Source: Rhodococcus qingshengii JCM 15477 (GTDB taxonomy: Bacteria; Actinomycetota; Actinomycetes; Mycobacteriales; Mycobacteriaceae). Taken from it: a stretch of 64,000 bases of DNA. Below are positions 35,745 through 44,745 of this stretch, one piece after another (the stretch's first letter is position 1; each line of letters opens with the position of its first letter). The stretch spans positions 1 to 64,000 of the forward strand of contig NZ_CP096568.1 of the NCBI RefSeq assembly GCF_023221595.1, given 5' to 3'. A program made the translations under genes and the position numbers. A model generated the notes under the pieces. The model was not told the DNA's origin and made no database searches. It was given only the letters and a program-made list of their open reading frames with translations.

Positions 35745-36436
35745 CTCGCAAGCTTGTCCCGCAGTTCGAGGCGCTGCCGGTCGGTCATTCTCGTACCGAC
35801 GTATCCGATATATATCAGTGCCCCTGAGTCGTCCAGGGCACCGAGGATCGACTATCCCACACCGCCCGCTGCGCCAACCGGTCCAGAGTGGAACCTCACA
35901 ACACCACCTCCCAATTGGCCCTCAACGGGGGTCTTCAGACAATCACGAGATCGATTGTCGGGCTGGTAGACCGAGGAAGTATTTAGCCACTATCGTTTCC
36001 AATTGGTGCTTTTCGCGACTTTCAACATGGTCGGGCCGTTGGCACTTTGACGCGCGGATGTTTGAGGCTGAGATTGGTGAGTGGTTCACGGTGCTCCAGC
36101 TCAGTCGTCGACCTACCTTCGACGTCGAGGACGTAGTACGAGGTTCCGACCCTTTACGAGGTTGCGACCTCTTTGCGGAGCTGCGGGTGGGGGTGCAGAA
36201 CGTGCAGTCGGCGCTGCACATGGAGAAGTACGGCACACCATCTGATCCCCGAGCGACGATCTCGCCGTCGCGGACAACTTCTCGGTGATCGAGCACAGCA
36301 CTGAGCGCGTCGACAATTTCAGGGAATGAATCATTGATACCGTTGCCGTTTCGCGACCAAACGGCGGACCCTTGGAACCTGTTGTGACTATTGCTCTTTG
36401 GACATTCCACTTCGACTCGAATGCCCTTAACTGCAC
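35745..36436 (-). pseudogene. Decayed ATP-dependent DNA ligase copy
   Basis: Matches the gene at 61527-62438 along most of its length: FESKWNVQRAI (catalytic KWDG lost to KWNV), FPEIVDALSAVLDHREVVRD GEIVARGSDGVPYFS, ASNIRASKCQRPDHVE and LETIVAKYFLGLPARQSIS, in several frames. The catalytic motif change, frameshifts and truncation make it dead. The homology starts at the same GTGCAGTTAAGGGCATTC in both copies. Confidence 0.75.
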
Positions 36437-36545
36437 TACTTAGACGTGCTCGCTGCGCGCCTGATACCGGCGCCGACAGGCTTTCTCGACATCGACGCGG
36501 TGCAGCACCTACGGAACGGACCCCAACTGCCGACCGTAACCCACA

Positions 36546-36587
36546 GGAACGGTATTCGGCCTAATCATATGGACCGAATACCGTTCC
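36546..36587. repeat. Perfect 14-bp inverted repeat
   Basis: GGAACGGTATTCGG (36546-36559) and its exact complement CCGAATACCGTTCC (36574-36587) flank a 14-nt AT-rich spacer. It resembles a regulator-binding dyad more than a terminator (long spacer, no T tract), but no gene adjoins it. Confidence 0.75.
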
Positions 36588-36677
36588 CCCGCAGACCATT
36601 GCGTCCCCAGAAGGGAAGGCGAACCGAAAACTCCGGCGACCGTACAGAAATCCCCGCCGGGAAGAATCCATCCCCTA

Positions 36678-36701
36678 CCGTGCTGCTCGAACGCAGCACG
36701 G
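36678..36701. terminator. Perfect 9-bp hairpin
   Basis: Arms CCGTGCTGC (36678-36686) and GCAGCACGG (36693-36701), 6-nt loop. Possible transcription terminator, perhaps for minus-strand traffic from the ureohydrolase gene. Confidence 0.45.
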
Positions 36702-37029
36702 CGAAGCCCCTATTCGAACCGGAGCCGGTCTCTCCGACGGCGCACCAGTGGCGCGGCGGCAGCGGCGAGTCACAATATTTAGTTTTTACCTTATGTGAAG
36801 GCGTGATGCGACCACGGCTCGACGCTTCCGACAAAGAACGCACCGTCTGGGGCTGGAGGACGGCGCTTGTTCGACAACCGCGGCGCTACCGTTCCGCAGC
36901 GCGGCCGTCACAGTTCGCACGGCTCACGAAATCTGAGCGGTCGCGATGCCGCCGGCGGCGAGATGGGCTCCATTACGGCACCCCGAGCCGTCAGAGTTTC
37001 TTCGAGTCGTGATGCACCCTGCTTAATCG

Positions 37030-38025
37030 TTAGTCCTGGTGATTGACCTTGCGGTCGGCGATCAGAGCCACGATCTCATGCATGATGGCCGCTGCGACCA
37101 TCGCGGTGACCTTGCTCGGCAGGTCGCGCGTGGGCATCAAGCAGACGACGTCACCACCGACAACGTTCTTCCCACGCATGGCGCGCAAGATTTCGGTCAC
37201 CTGGTCGACAGTGAATCCGACCGTGCCCGCCTCGATATTGGAAACCCCGGGGGCGACGGTGGCGTCAAGGCAGTCCAGGTCGAAGGTGATGTAAAGCGGA
37301 GTGTCGCCGATGCGGTTCTGAATCATGTCGATGATGTTGGCGGCACCTTCTTCCTGGTAGCGCTTCATCGTGACCACGTCGTATCCGAGTTCGTAGGAGC
37401 GGTCGAGCCATCCCGGGCTGCGTGGGTTGCCGCGCATACCGATCTGGACGCTCTTGCTCGCATCGACGTTGCCCTGGTGTACCAGATATGCGGCCCAGTT
37501 CGCGGCCGACTTCTTCGCGCCGAGCCAGTGATCGAGGCTGTCGTACGCATCGGTATGAGCATCGAAATGAAGCAGTGCCACCTTCTCTCCCAGAGGAGAG
37601 TTCTCGTCCCCTGCAATGCCTTGCACGATTCCGCCCGTGATTCCGTGGTCACCGCCGATAGACACGGTGCGGGCGCCGGCACGGAAAACGCGATCGTAGT
37701 ACGTACTGATCCGTTCGATGCTCTTCTCGTTGTCTGCATACTCCGGTAGCGGGACGTCACCGAGATCCGCGACATTGACTGCGTCCCACGCCATGAAGCC
37801 GAAGGCATCGTGATACCGGCGAGCGTTGGCCGATATGTCGCGCACTGCGCGGGGCCCGTGATGCTGATCGCGGAGAGTCGTGTTGTTGCCCGAGGAGTGT
37901 GGAACACCGATCAGAGCAATATCGACGCCTTCGGGACTCTTGACGTGCGGCGCACGGAACAGTGTCGGAATGCCCCACCACTCAAGCATCTCCACCATCA
38001 TCAAGTCGTTTGCTTCGTTGTCCAT
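37030..38025 (-). CDS. Ureohydrolase (arginase/agmatinase family)
   Basis: 331-aa binuclear-metal hydrolase. Metal ligands: SIGGDHGITG (His), LLHFDAHTDAYD (Asp, His, Asp) and YITFDLDCLDATVAPGVS (two Asp). Members hydrolyse guanidino or amidino groups: arginine, agmatine, 4-guanidinobutyrate, guanidine or formiminoglutamate. Specificity loops do not allow a choice here. ATG 38023-38025 has GGAGG 5 nt upstream, and a perfect 15-bp operator palindrome sits 18 bp before the start. Divergent from the MFS-creatininase-NCS1 operon and, by the shared operator, part of the same regulon. Confidence 0.9.
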   Translation of the reverse strand: MDNEANDLMMVEMLEWWGIPTLFRAPHVKSPEGVDIALIGVPHSSGNNTTLRDQHHGPRAVRDISANARRYHDAFGFMAWDAVNVADLGDVPLPEYADNEKSIERISTYYDRVFRAGARTVSIGGDHGITGGIVQGIAGDENSPLGEKVALLHFDAHTDAYDSLDHWLGAKKSAANWAAYLVHQGNVDASKSVQIGMRGNPRSPGWLDRSYELGYDVVTMKRYQEEGAANIIDMIQNRIGDTPLYITFDLDCLDATVAPGVSNIEAGTVGFTVDQVTEILRAMRGKNVVGGDVVCLMPTRDLPSKVTAMVAAAIMHEIVALIADRKVNHQD

Positions 38026-38042
38026 TGGTACCTCCGAGTGAT

Positions 38043-38057
38043 GTGCGCAGAGCGCAC
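38043..38057. promoter_or_regulatory. Operator palindrome, ureohydrolase gene
   Basis: GTGCGCAGAGCGCAC, a perfect dyad with a 3-nt centre, 18 bp upstream of the ureohydrolase ATG. Same motif as the other sites of this regulon. Confidence 0.75.
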
Positions 38058-38281
38058 GAGTGATCGCTATACGCCCAAAGTGTGACCTTCCCCATGGCGT
38101 CCGTCAAGTGGCTAGCTCCACAAGAAGGATGAATTTCTCCACCCTGGAGTGAAGTTGCAACTTGGTTAGCGAAATCTTGCGGATGCGTAACGCCTGTTCC
38201 CGAGGTAGACGTGAGTCTGTTGTGAGGCTTGACACAGAACGTGCCGCGTGTTCACACTGATGCTTACAAATCCGCCCTAAC

Positions 38282-38296
38282 GGGCGCCTAGCGCAC
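38282..38296. promoter_or_regulatory. Operator palindrome, MFS-creatininase operon
   Basis: GGGCGCCTAGCGCAC, one base from a perfect dyad, just upstream of the MFS gene. Confidence 0.75.
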
Positions 38297-38313
38297 AAAT
38301 GGATGGCATTGAT

Positions 38314-39699
38314 ATGAAGACCGGTTCCGTGATCGACGATTCGCCCATACTCGGGTTTCACCGCAAATTGCGCTTTCAGTGCGCCGGCGGCACCTTCCTC
38401 GATGGGTTTCTACTGAGTTCGATGGCGGTCGCCATCCCGGGCATCAGCGACGAGTTCAAGCTGTCCCCAGTGATGCTGAGCATCATGGCTGCTGCCGCTC
38501 TGGTCGGAATTTTCGGCGGGAGCTTGATCTTCGGCTGGCTCAGCGACCGCATCGGCCGCCACAAGCTGTTCACGATCGACCTCGCTGTGTTCGCGATCGC
38601 TGCGTTCGCGACGTTCTTCGTCACCGATGTGTGGCAACTCATCGTCCTACGCCTGATAGTGGGCTTGGCGGTGGGCGCCGACTATCCGCTGGCAATGACC
38701 ATGGTCACCGAATGGATGCCGACCAAATCCCGTGCTGGGGGCATCGCCATGCTGGTGATGTCCTGGTTTGGAGGCGCTGTAACTGCATACATCGTCGGAT
38801 ATCTCATCGTTGCCGGAGCCGGCGACTCGTCGTGGCGTTGGGTTCTCGGCAGCGCCACGGTCCCGGCCGTGGTCACCTTGCTGCTGCGCGTGGGGATGCC
38901 CGAGTCCCCGCGTTGGCTCCTCTCGAAAGGACGTGGCGACGAAGCGCTGGAGATTTTGCGTACGGTGTACGGACCCGCGGCGACGCTTGCCGGGTTGGCG
39001 GCGGCCGGTGCGGATGAACCGGACCAAGGTCGTCTCAGCGAATTGTTCTCCAGGCGCTACATTCGGCGCACAGCATTCGCAGCCGGGCCGTACACAGCCC
39101 AGACGACCGCGTTCTTCGTGATCTTGACTTTCGAACCGACAATCCTGCTGTCGTTCGGACTCGATCACGGGAACATCAGCTACCTCGGCTCGGCACTGAC
39201 CAGTCTGCTCTTTCTGGTGGGCTGCCTGCCCGTACTCCGGTGGGCCGAGACAGTCGGACGGCGACGCCTTTACATCTGTTCGTTTGCCCTGATGACCCTG
39301 CCGCTATTGGCGCTGAGCGTGTTCCCGATCGAAGCAGCAGCCCTTGTGGTCGCATGTTTCTGCTTCTACGCCTTCGTGTCGGGTCCAACCAACGTGTTGT
39401 CCTGGTCGTATCCGAACGAGCTCTTCCCCACCCACATCCGCGGCAGTGCAGTCGGTTTCGCAACGGCGATGACGCGCATCGGCGCCACCGCAGGCACCTT
39501 CCTGCTACCGATCCTGCTGGAGTCGATCGGAACGCGGCCGACAATGCTGGTCGGCGCGGCCGTGGTCGCCGCGGGATTGGTCATGTGCGTCTTGTGGGCG
39601 CCGGAAACCAGTGGCAGATCACTCGACGAAGCCTCCAGCATGGCCGCGTCCCCAGGCCAGCGCAATACACTCGAACAAGACAGGACCGAGACCGCATGA
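38314..39699 (+). CDS. MFS transporter, metabolite:H+ symporter type
   Basis: 461-aa 12-TM carrier. Motif A-like FGWLSDRIGRHKLF, a conserved ADYPLAMTMVTEWMP after TM4 and PESPRWLL before the central loop place it among SHS/sugar-porter/AAHS-like symporters. The ATG at 38314 is chosen because the paralogue at 54971 starts at the equivalent place (M..SVIDDSPIL); an ATG at 38299 directly abuts the operator. Its stop overlaps the creatininase-family ATG (ATGA). Probably imports the regulon substrate. Confidence 0.88.
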   Translation: MKTGSVIDDSPILGFHRKLRFQCAGGTFLDGFLLSSMAVAIPGISDEFKLSPVMLSIMAAAALVGIFGGSLIFGWLSDRIGRHKLFTIDLAVFAIAAFATFFVTDVWQLIVLRLIVGLAVGADYPLAMTMVTEWMPTKSRAGGIAMLVMSWFGGAVTAYIVGYLIVAGAGDSSWRWVLGSATVPAVVTLLLRVGMPESPRWLLSKGRGDEALEILRTVYGPAATLAGLAAAGADEPDQGRLSELFSRRYIRRTAFAAGPYTAQTTAFFVILTFEPTILLSFGLDHGNISYLGSALTSLLFLVGCLPVLRWAETVGRRRLYICSFALMTLPLLALSVFPIEAAALVVACFCFYAFVSGPTNVLSWSYPNELFPTHIRGSAVGFATAMTRIGATAGTFLLPILLESIGTRPTMLVGAAVVAAGLVMCVLWAPETSGRSLDEASSMAASPGQRNTLEQDRTETA

Positions 39700-40433
39700 T
39701 TTCGCAAGCACCCACGTGGGAACAACTTCGGCAGAGTTTTGCTGCAGGCCGGGCAGCGGTCCTGGCCATCGGGTCCTACGAAGCTCACGGCCCGCACTTG
39801 CCGGTCGACACCGACACAGTGATAGCCACCGCGGTCGTCGGCGAGATCGCCGAGCGTATCGACGGGATAGCACTGCCGGTACTCCCCTACGGCGCTACCT
39901 CGAGACCTCGATCGGGTGGTGGCGACGTCTTCCCACTACCCGCACTGCGAATACCGACACTGTTCGCCGTGGTGTCCGAGTTGGTCGACGGAATCGTTCG
40001 AGCCGGAGCTCGAGAACTGGTCGTCATTACCGGCCACTACGAGAATGCATCGGTGATGTGGGACGCAGTTCAAGAAGCTACCGCTGAGAAAGACTGTCGT
40101 AGCGTCATTTTCGATGCGCCCTGGGAACTTATCGATGACGATGTTCTGACCGAGACCTTCCCTGACGGTGTGAACTGGGCCGCCGACCACGGCGGTCTGC
40201 TGGAGACGGCCCTCATGCTTCATCTCGATCCCGACCGTGTCGGCGAACCGCCGCCGCCGTGGTCGCAGGCACCCCGACAGTACGACGTGTTGCCCACACC
40301 TGCCGATGCCGTACCGCCTAACGGCATCGTGAACGATGCACGCCGCGTCACCGCCTCCGACGGCGCACTTTTGTTCGGTGCCATGATCGACGGTCTCGAA
40401 CGAGCGTTGCACCGCGAGCACATTCACCGCTGA
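39696..40433 (+). CDS. Creatininase-family amidohydrolase
   Basis: 245-aa protein. Metal-binding signature AIGSYEAHGPHLPVDTDT near residue 20 (Glu, His, Asp), ITGHYENAS (His) and DHGGLLETALML (Glu) match creatinine amidohydrolase and relatives such as MftE-type and formamide-lyase enzymes. The family opens cyclic amides or cleaves C-N bonds using two metal ions. Starts within the MFS stop (ATGA). A creatinine-like cyclic guanidine or related lactam is a plausible substrate given the ureohydrolase and carbamoylsarcosine-amidase-like neighbours; this is inference. Confidence 0.87.
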   Translation: MISQAPTWEQLRQSFAAGRAAVLAIGSYEAHGPHLPVDTDTVIATAVVGEIAERIDGIALPVLPYGATSRPRSGGGDVFPLPALRIPTLFAVVSELVDGIVRAGARELVVITGHYENASVMWDAVQEATAEKDCRSVIFDAPWELIDDDVLTETFPDGVNWAADHGGLLETALMLHLDPDRVGEPPPPWSQAPRQYDVLPTPADAVPPNGIVNDARRVTASDGALLFGAMIDGLERALHREHIHR

Positions 40434-40471
40434 CATATCCCTCCCGTCCTGCCTACTCTTCGGAGACACTT

Positions 40472-42073
40472 GTGCCTGAAACACCTATTCCCCCAGACTC
40501 GTCCCCTCTGATCGAGTCGTACGGGGTTGAACCGATCCCACCCGAAGCCCGTACGTCGACCCCATGGGACTTCCTGCGAATCGCCACCGGGTCCGTCCTC
40601 ACCACGGCAACCGTGCTGCTCGGCACCCTTCCGATCGCGCTCGGGCTGAGTTTCGCCGCTGCAGCTACCGCGATCGTCTGCGGCGTCATGATCGGCGCAT
40701 TGCTCCTGGCGCCGCTGGCGTCGATCGGGCAGCGATCGCATACCAACAATGCAGTCTCCTCCGGTGCACATTTCGGAGTCACGGGACGCGTGGTGGGTTC
40801 TGTTCTCTCGCTGCTGGTCGCCGTCACCTTCTTCACGCTGTCGGTATGGGTCTGCGGTGACGCCGTCGTGTCCGCGGTCGGGTTGTTCGCTCCCGGACTC
40901 GCCAACGACGCCACTGCAGCGGTTGCCTACGGATTGGCTGCACTCGCAACCTTCTCGATCTGTATCGTCGGCTACCGTTGGCTGCTCGCGGCCAACAAGT
41001 TCCTGGCGCCCGCCATGCTGATTCTGATGGCCCTCGGATTCGTGGCCCTCGGCGGCCAGATCGACCTCGGTTATCCCGGAACCGGCGAGTACGCAGTCGG
41101 CGGATTCTGGACCACGTGGTTTGCCGCCCTCCTCATCGTCATGGCAAACCCGATCTCATACAGCCCATTCCTGGGCGACTGGTCACGGTACGTTCCGCAG
41201 CGATTCCCGGCACGCCGCCTTCGTCTGGCGGTCGTCGTCGCCCAAATATCGTCTCTCGTGCCGTTCCTGTTCGGTGCCGCCACAGCATCTGTGGTTCCGG
41301 ATGCAGGTGCGTACGTCGCAGGGCTGGTAGACATCTCGCCTGCCTGGTACGTAGCGCCGCTTATCGTGGTCCTCATCGGAGGTAGCCTCGGAGGCAGCGT
41401 CTCCTCGCTGTACGGAACCGGGCTCGATTTCTCGTCGGTGGTGCCGCGCCTGAACCGCATGCAGGCCACCGTCGCGATCGGCGCGGTGTCGATCGTCCTA
41501 GTGTTTCTCGGGCGGTTCGTCTTCAACCTGGTCGACACGGTGAACGCGTTCACCACCCTGATCTTGGTTCTGGCGGCACCGTGGGTGTCGATACTTCTCG
41601 TCGGTTACCTCACACGTCGAGGGCACTACCTCGTCGAGGATCTGCAGGTGTTCAACCGCGGTCAACAAGGCGGTGCGTATTGGTTCACTCGGGGTTACAA
41701 CGTCCGCACGATGATCGCGTGGGGTGTCGGTGCGGTCCTGGGGCTTTCGACGGCCAACACCGCACTCATTGCGGGTCCCCTCAAGGACATCGCTGGTGGT
41801 ATCGATGTCAGCTTCTTCTTGTCGTTCCTGGTCAGTGGCGCTATCTACTACGCAACCCTGCTCGCTTTCCCGGAGCCGGGATACGTCTTTCCCGAAGCCG
41901 GGGGACGATTCGTTCCTTCCGGTCCCGTGTCGGTTCCGGCTCCGCCCATCGTCACCGTGGATGCCGACCTTGCCCGACGCCGCGCACCGTCATCGAGTGA
42001 GCTCATGGAAGAACATGAACAGCACCTCGTTCCTCCCGCCCCGAAAGACTCCGTGAGACCGTCCAGCAACTGA
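40472..42073 (+). CDS. NCS1-family cytosine/purine/hydantoin/allantoin permease
   Basis: 533-aa transporter with about 12 TM segments and NCS1 hallmarks: PPEARTSTPWDFLRI before TM1, AIVCGVMIGALLLAPLASIG QRS, ANPISYSPFLGDWSRYVP in the TM6-7 region and FVFNLVDTVNAF. Starts at GTG 40472 after CGGAG. NCS1 carriers import nucleobases, hydantoins, allantoin or vitamins with H+ or Na+, again pointing to a small N-heterocycle or ureide. Last gene of the MFS-creatininase-permease operon; a strong terminator follows. Confidence 0.9.
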   Translation: MPETPIPPDSSPLIESYGVEPIPPEARTSTPWDFLRIATGSVLTTATVLLGTLPIALGLSFAAAATAIVCGVMIGALLLAPLASIGQRSHTNNAVSSGAHFGVTGRVVGSVLSLLVAVTFFTLSVWVCGDAVVSAVGLFAPGLANDATAAVAYGLAALATFSICIVGYRWLLAANKFLAPAMLILMALGFVALGGQIDLGYPGTGEYAVGGFWTTWFAALLIVMANPISYSPFLGDWSRYVPQRFPARRLRLAVVVAQISSLVPFLFGAATASVVPDAGAYVAGLVDISPAWYVAPLIVVLIGGSLGGSVSSLYGTGLDFSSVVPRLNRMQATVAIGAVSIVLVFLGRFVFNLVDTVNAFTTLILVLAAPWVSILLVGYLTRRGHYLVEDLQVFNRGQQGGAYWFTRGYNVRTMIAWGVGAVLGLSTANTALIAGPLKDIAGGIDVSFFLSFLVSGAIYYATLLAFPEPGYVFPEAGGRFVPSGPVSVPAPPIVTVDADLARRRAPSSSELMEEHEQHLVPPAPKDSVRPSSN

Positions 42074-42112
42074 CTACATAGCCGGTCTGAGGACCTGTTC
42101 GTTTCGAGCCTC

Positions 42113-42184
42113 CATACCGCCCGCGCCCGTAAGCCCCACCCGTGGCTTAAGCCCCACCCGTGGCTTGCGGGCGCGGGCGGTATG
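42113..42184. terminator. Large nested hairpin, bidirectional terminator
   Basis: 17-bp perfect arms at 42113-42129 and 42168-42184 enclose two tandem copies of aagccccacccgtggctt, each able to fold as its own small hairpin. It lies between the convergent permease and IclR genes and should stop transcription from both sides. 42185-42478 holds nothing else supported. Confidence 0.8.
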
Positions 42185-42478
42185 AACATTCGGGGAGTCG
42201 ATTCGACAGCGGCGGTAGTTAGCAGCAGAAGACATTCCGGCAAGCTCAAAGCGCGGCACATCGCTGGGGACACGCAAGAGCTCGACGAGTCTGAGGCACG
42301 TAGCCCATGCAAGGTGATTGAAAACGAGGTCGTGCGATCAGCATCGTCGTCGACCGTTGACTCGCCGCGCGGCGGATCACAGCGCAGTTCAGCGGCCGGG
42401 TGGCGGCGTACCGAATGACCGGCGCGGTGCCTTGGGCGGGCGATGATGGGACAACTCGAACGTGCGTGGCCGCCCGGG

Positions 42479-43300
42479 TCAGATCGAGTGCGCCAGATCG
42501 CTGGGTCCTCGTCGCAACCTCAAGTCAGCTTCGATGCGTGCTGCTGTGTTGGTCATGGCACTGATCAGCGTCGACTCGTACTCGCGGGATCCGGACGAGG
42601 TGTGCATGACCGACAGGTTCAGCGCGGCGACAGGGTAGCGGGATCGGTCATGCACTGGAACTGCATAGGCGCACAGTCGTTCGTCGAACTCTTGGTCGAG
42701 AACCGCCCAACCGCGGTCAGCAGTCTCCCGAATACTGTTGCGTAACTGCGCTTTCGAGGCCACTGTCATATCGGTGTACTGGGTGAGTTCAACAGTTTGC
42801 AGGTACGTGTCAAGTTCCTGTTCGTCGAGTGCGCTCAGCAACACTCGCCCTGTTGAGGCGATCCACGCTGGGTAGCGCGTGCCGGTCGTCACGTTCAACA
42901 TGAAGAGGTTCTCCGCCCGGGTGTGCGCAATGTAGACGATCTCGGCGCCGTGCAGGACCGTCAAGCCTGCATCGAGGATGGACAACGGAGTCTGCTCGCG
43001 GACTGTGGAAATAAGATCAGTCAGGTGCGGTAGCACGGTGGCCGACAGGGGCGCTGAGGTCAGGTAGGAGTAACCCAACTCCAAGATTTTGGGCGTCATG
43101 GTGAAATATCGCCCGTCCGCGCGAAGGTACCCGAGGTCCACCAGCGTGAGAACGAATCGGCGAGCGGCTGCGCGCGTGATACCGGTGGAATCGGCGACGT
43201 CGGTGATGGTCTGGCGATCACGTGAGTCGCTGAACGACTGGATCACGGACAATCCACGCTCGAGTGATTGCACGTAGTAGCGCTCCCGATCGTCCTCCAT
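42479..43300 (-). CDS. IclR-family regulator of the nitrogen-compound regulon
   Basis: 273-aa protein: winged helix (TDVADSTGITRAAARRFVLT LVDLGYL, about 30-57) then the PcaR/PcaU-like effector domain (ILDAGLTVLHGAEIVYIAHT, YPAWIASTGRVLLSAL, VPVHDRSRYPVAALNLSV). The ATG at 43298-43300 (GGGGAAT upstream) is preferred to the 96-codon extension, which is low complexity. Divergent from the oxidoreductase operon; the 248-bp intergenic region contains three copies of the G(T/G)GCGC-NNA-GCGCAC palindrome, making it the prime candidate to bind that motif. Site positions close to start codons suggest repression relieved by a pathway intermediate. Confidence 0.9.
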   Translation of the reverse strand: MEDDRERYYVQSLERGLSVIQSFSDSRDRQTITDVADSTGITRAAARRFVLTLVDLGYLRADGRYFTMTPKILELGYSYLTSAPLSATVLPHLTDLISTVREQTPLSILDAGLTVLHGAEIVYIAHTRAENLFMLNVTTGTRYPAWIASTGRVLLSALDEQELDTYLQTVELTQYTDMTVASKAQLRNSIRETADRGWAVLDQEFDERLCAYAVPVHDRSRYPVAALNLSVMHTSSGSREYESTLISAMTNTAARIEADLRLRRGPSDLAHSI

Positions 43301-43395
43301 CGATATTCCCCTCTGCTTCAGCTGTTCACACGGCGCGGTTGTTTCCAACAACATACCGGCTCCAACCGCCGTTCGGGGAAAACCGCTACCAGGCT

Positions 43396-43514
43396 GTGCG
43401 CTGTGCGTCCATTTGTCCGACCGAATCCATCGATCCCACATGCCTATTGACGGGCGGTGGGACACAAGGCACACTGCAAAGTGCGCAGAGCGCCATACTG
43501 GGCGCACAGCGCGC
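43396..43514. promoter_or_regulatory. Cluster of three operator palindromes between IclR and oxidoreductase genes
   Basis: Sites at 43396-43410 (complement GGACGCACAGCGCAC), 43481-43495 (GTGCGCAGAGCGCCA) and 43500-43514 (GGGCGCACAGCGCGC). The last two are 19 bp apart start to start (about two helical turns). The rightmost ends 34 bp before the oxidoreductase ATG. Confidence 0.75.
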
Positions 43515-43548
43515 AAACAGTGCTTAGTCGCTGAGGACGGAGAATAAA

Positions 43549-44745
43549 ATGGCGAAGACGCGCGTAGCGATCGTGGGCGCCGGCACACTCGGGTTGTCGA
43601 CCGCGCTTCACCTGACGAAGTCGGGGCAGTTCGATGTGACGGTTGTGGAGGCCGAACACATCGCCGAAGGGTCGTCGAGTCGGTCGATCGGCATCATCGA
43701 GACCCAGTACATGAACGAGTTCGACATCGCGGTGCGAGCGTTCGGATTGCAGTTCGCAAAGACCCTGGCTGCCGCCGAGGGACTCCACATAAATGTCAAC
43801 GGCTACCTGCGATTGGGAGACTCCGATCACGCGATCGATCAGTACACCCGCAGCGTCGAGTTGCAGAAAACGTACGGTGTTCACGACGCTCGCGTGCTGG
43901 ACAAAGCGGACATCTCCCGCCTGATTCCGGAACTCGAGATGGGTGATCGTGTCGGAGGGCTGTACGGACCCAGTGATGGATACGTCGACGGCCACCTGTT
44001 CGCAACATCGATGAGCACCGTCGCTCGACGCGGCGGCGCGACGATCCTGCAGAAAGCCAAACTGCTCGGCGTGACGTCCGGCGCCGGCGACGAGATCGTC
44101 CTGGACACCACCCGCGGTTCAATCACCGCAGACGTTGTCGTCAATGCCGCAGGAGGATGGGCGGCACAGGTCGGAGACCTCCTCGGCGCTCCTGTGACAC
44201 TCAATCCCCAACGCCACCAAGCGATCACGGTGACGCTCTCGCGCCCACTGGGATACACCATGCCGTCGGTGATGGACTACGTGCCCGGCAGTGGACGAGC
44301 CGGATTGTACTTCCGGCACGAGAACGACTTGTCGCTCTTCGCCGGCCTCCATACCGAAGAAACCATCCAGGACGCCAGCGATCCCGACACCGTCTCGTAC
44401 ACCGTCGACGAGTCCTTCGTCGAGCAGATCGCCGAGGCGCTCGCTCACCGCTTGCCTGGCCTGGACGAGGCCGGTCTGGGCCGCGGCTGGGCCGGTATGT
44501 ACCCGATGTCGTTCGATCAACAACCGGTGGTCGGGCCGCACCCGACGGACAGCAGGATCGTCTGCGCTCTGGGCGCCGGCGGCAACGGCATTCAGTTGGC
44601 CCCTGCCATCGGCAAAACCGTCGCCGAGTACCTCGAAGGGGTGACCCCCTCGTTGGCCGGCCCCGGATCGAAATGGGATTCGTCCCGACTTTCCACATCC
44701 GATCCGGCCGTCGCCGGATCCAATCTGCAAGGAGCACAACAGTGA
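43549..44745 (+). CDS. FAD-dependent oxidoreductase, DAO/sarcosine oxidase beta type
   Basis: 398-aa flavoprotein. FAD fold AIVGAGTLGLSTALHLTKSG at residues 7-26, DAO-type VVNAAGGWAAQVGDLLG near 200 and C-terminal GAGGNGIQLAPAIGKTVAEY. Relatives oxidise secondary or tertiary amines (sarcosine, dimethylglycine, N-methylproline, proline). ATG 43549 has GGACGGAG upstream. Stop overlaps the aldehyde dehydrogenase start (GTGA), so the amine oxidation product is likely passed to that enzyme. First gene of the long plus-strand operon. Confidence 0.88.
   Translation: MAKTRVAIVGAGTLGLSTALHLTKSGQFDVTVVEAEHIAEGSSSRSIGIIETQYMNEFDIAVRAFGLQFAKTLAAAEGLHINVNGYLRLGDSDHAIDQYTRSVELQKTYGVHDARVLDKADISRLIPELEMGDRVGGLYGPSDGYVDGHLFATSMSTVARRGGATILQKAKLLGVTSGAGDEIVLDTTRGSITADVVVNAAGGWAAQVGDLLGAPVTLNPQRHQAITVTLSRPLGYTMPSVMDYVPGSGRAGLYFRHENDLSLFAGLHTEETIQDASDPDTVSYTVDESFVEQIAEALAHRLPGLDEAGLGRGWAGMYPMSFDQQPVVGPHPTDSRIVCALGAGGNGIQLAPAIGKTVAEYLEGVTPSLAGPGSKWDSSRLSTSDPAVAGSNLQGAQQ

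Larger units (their letters stand above)
36437..37029. other. Gene-free stretch with inverted repeats
   Basis: No convincing gene; two strong dyads are entered separately. It separates the insertion-sequence debris from the nitrogen-compound regulon. Confidence 0.45.

Noticed and set aside
36446..37012. 188-codon plus-strand frame
   Set aside because: Spans two strong inverted repeats, low-complexity composition, no start signal.
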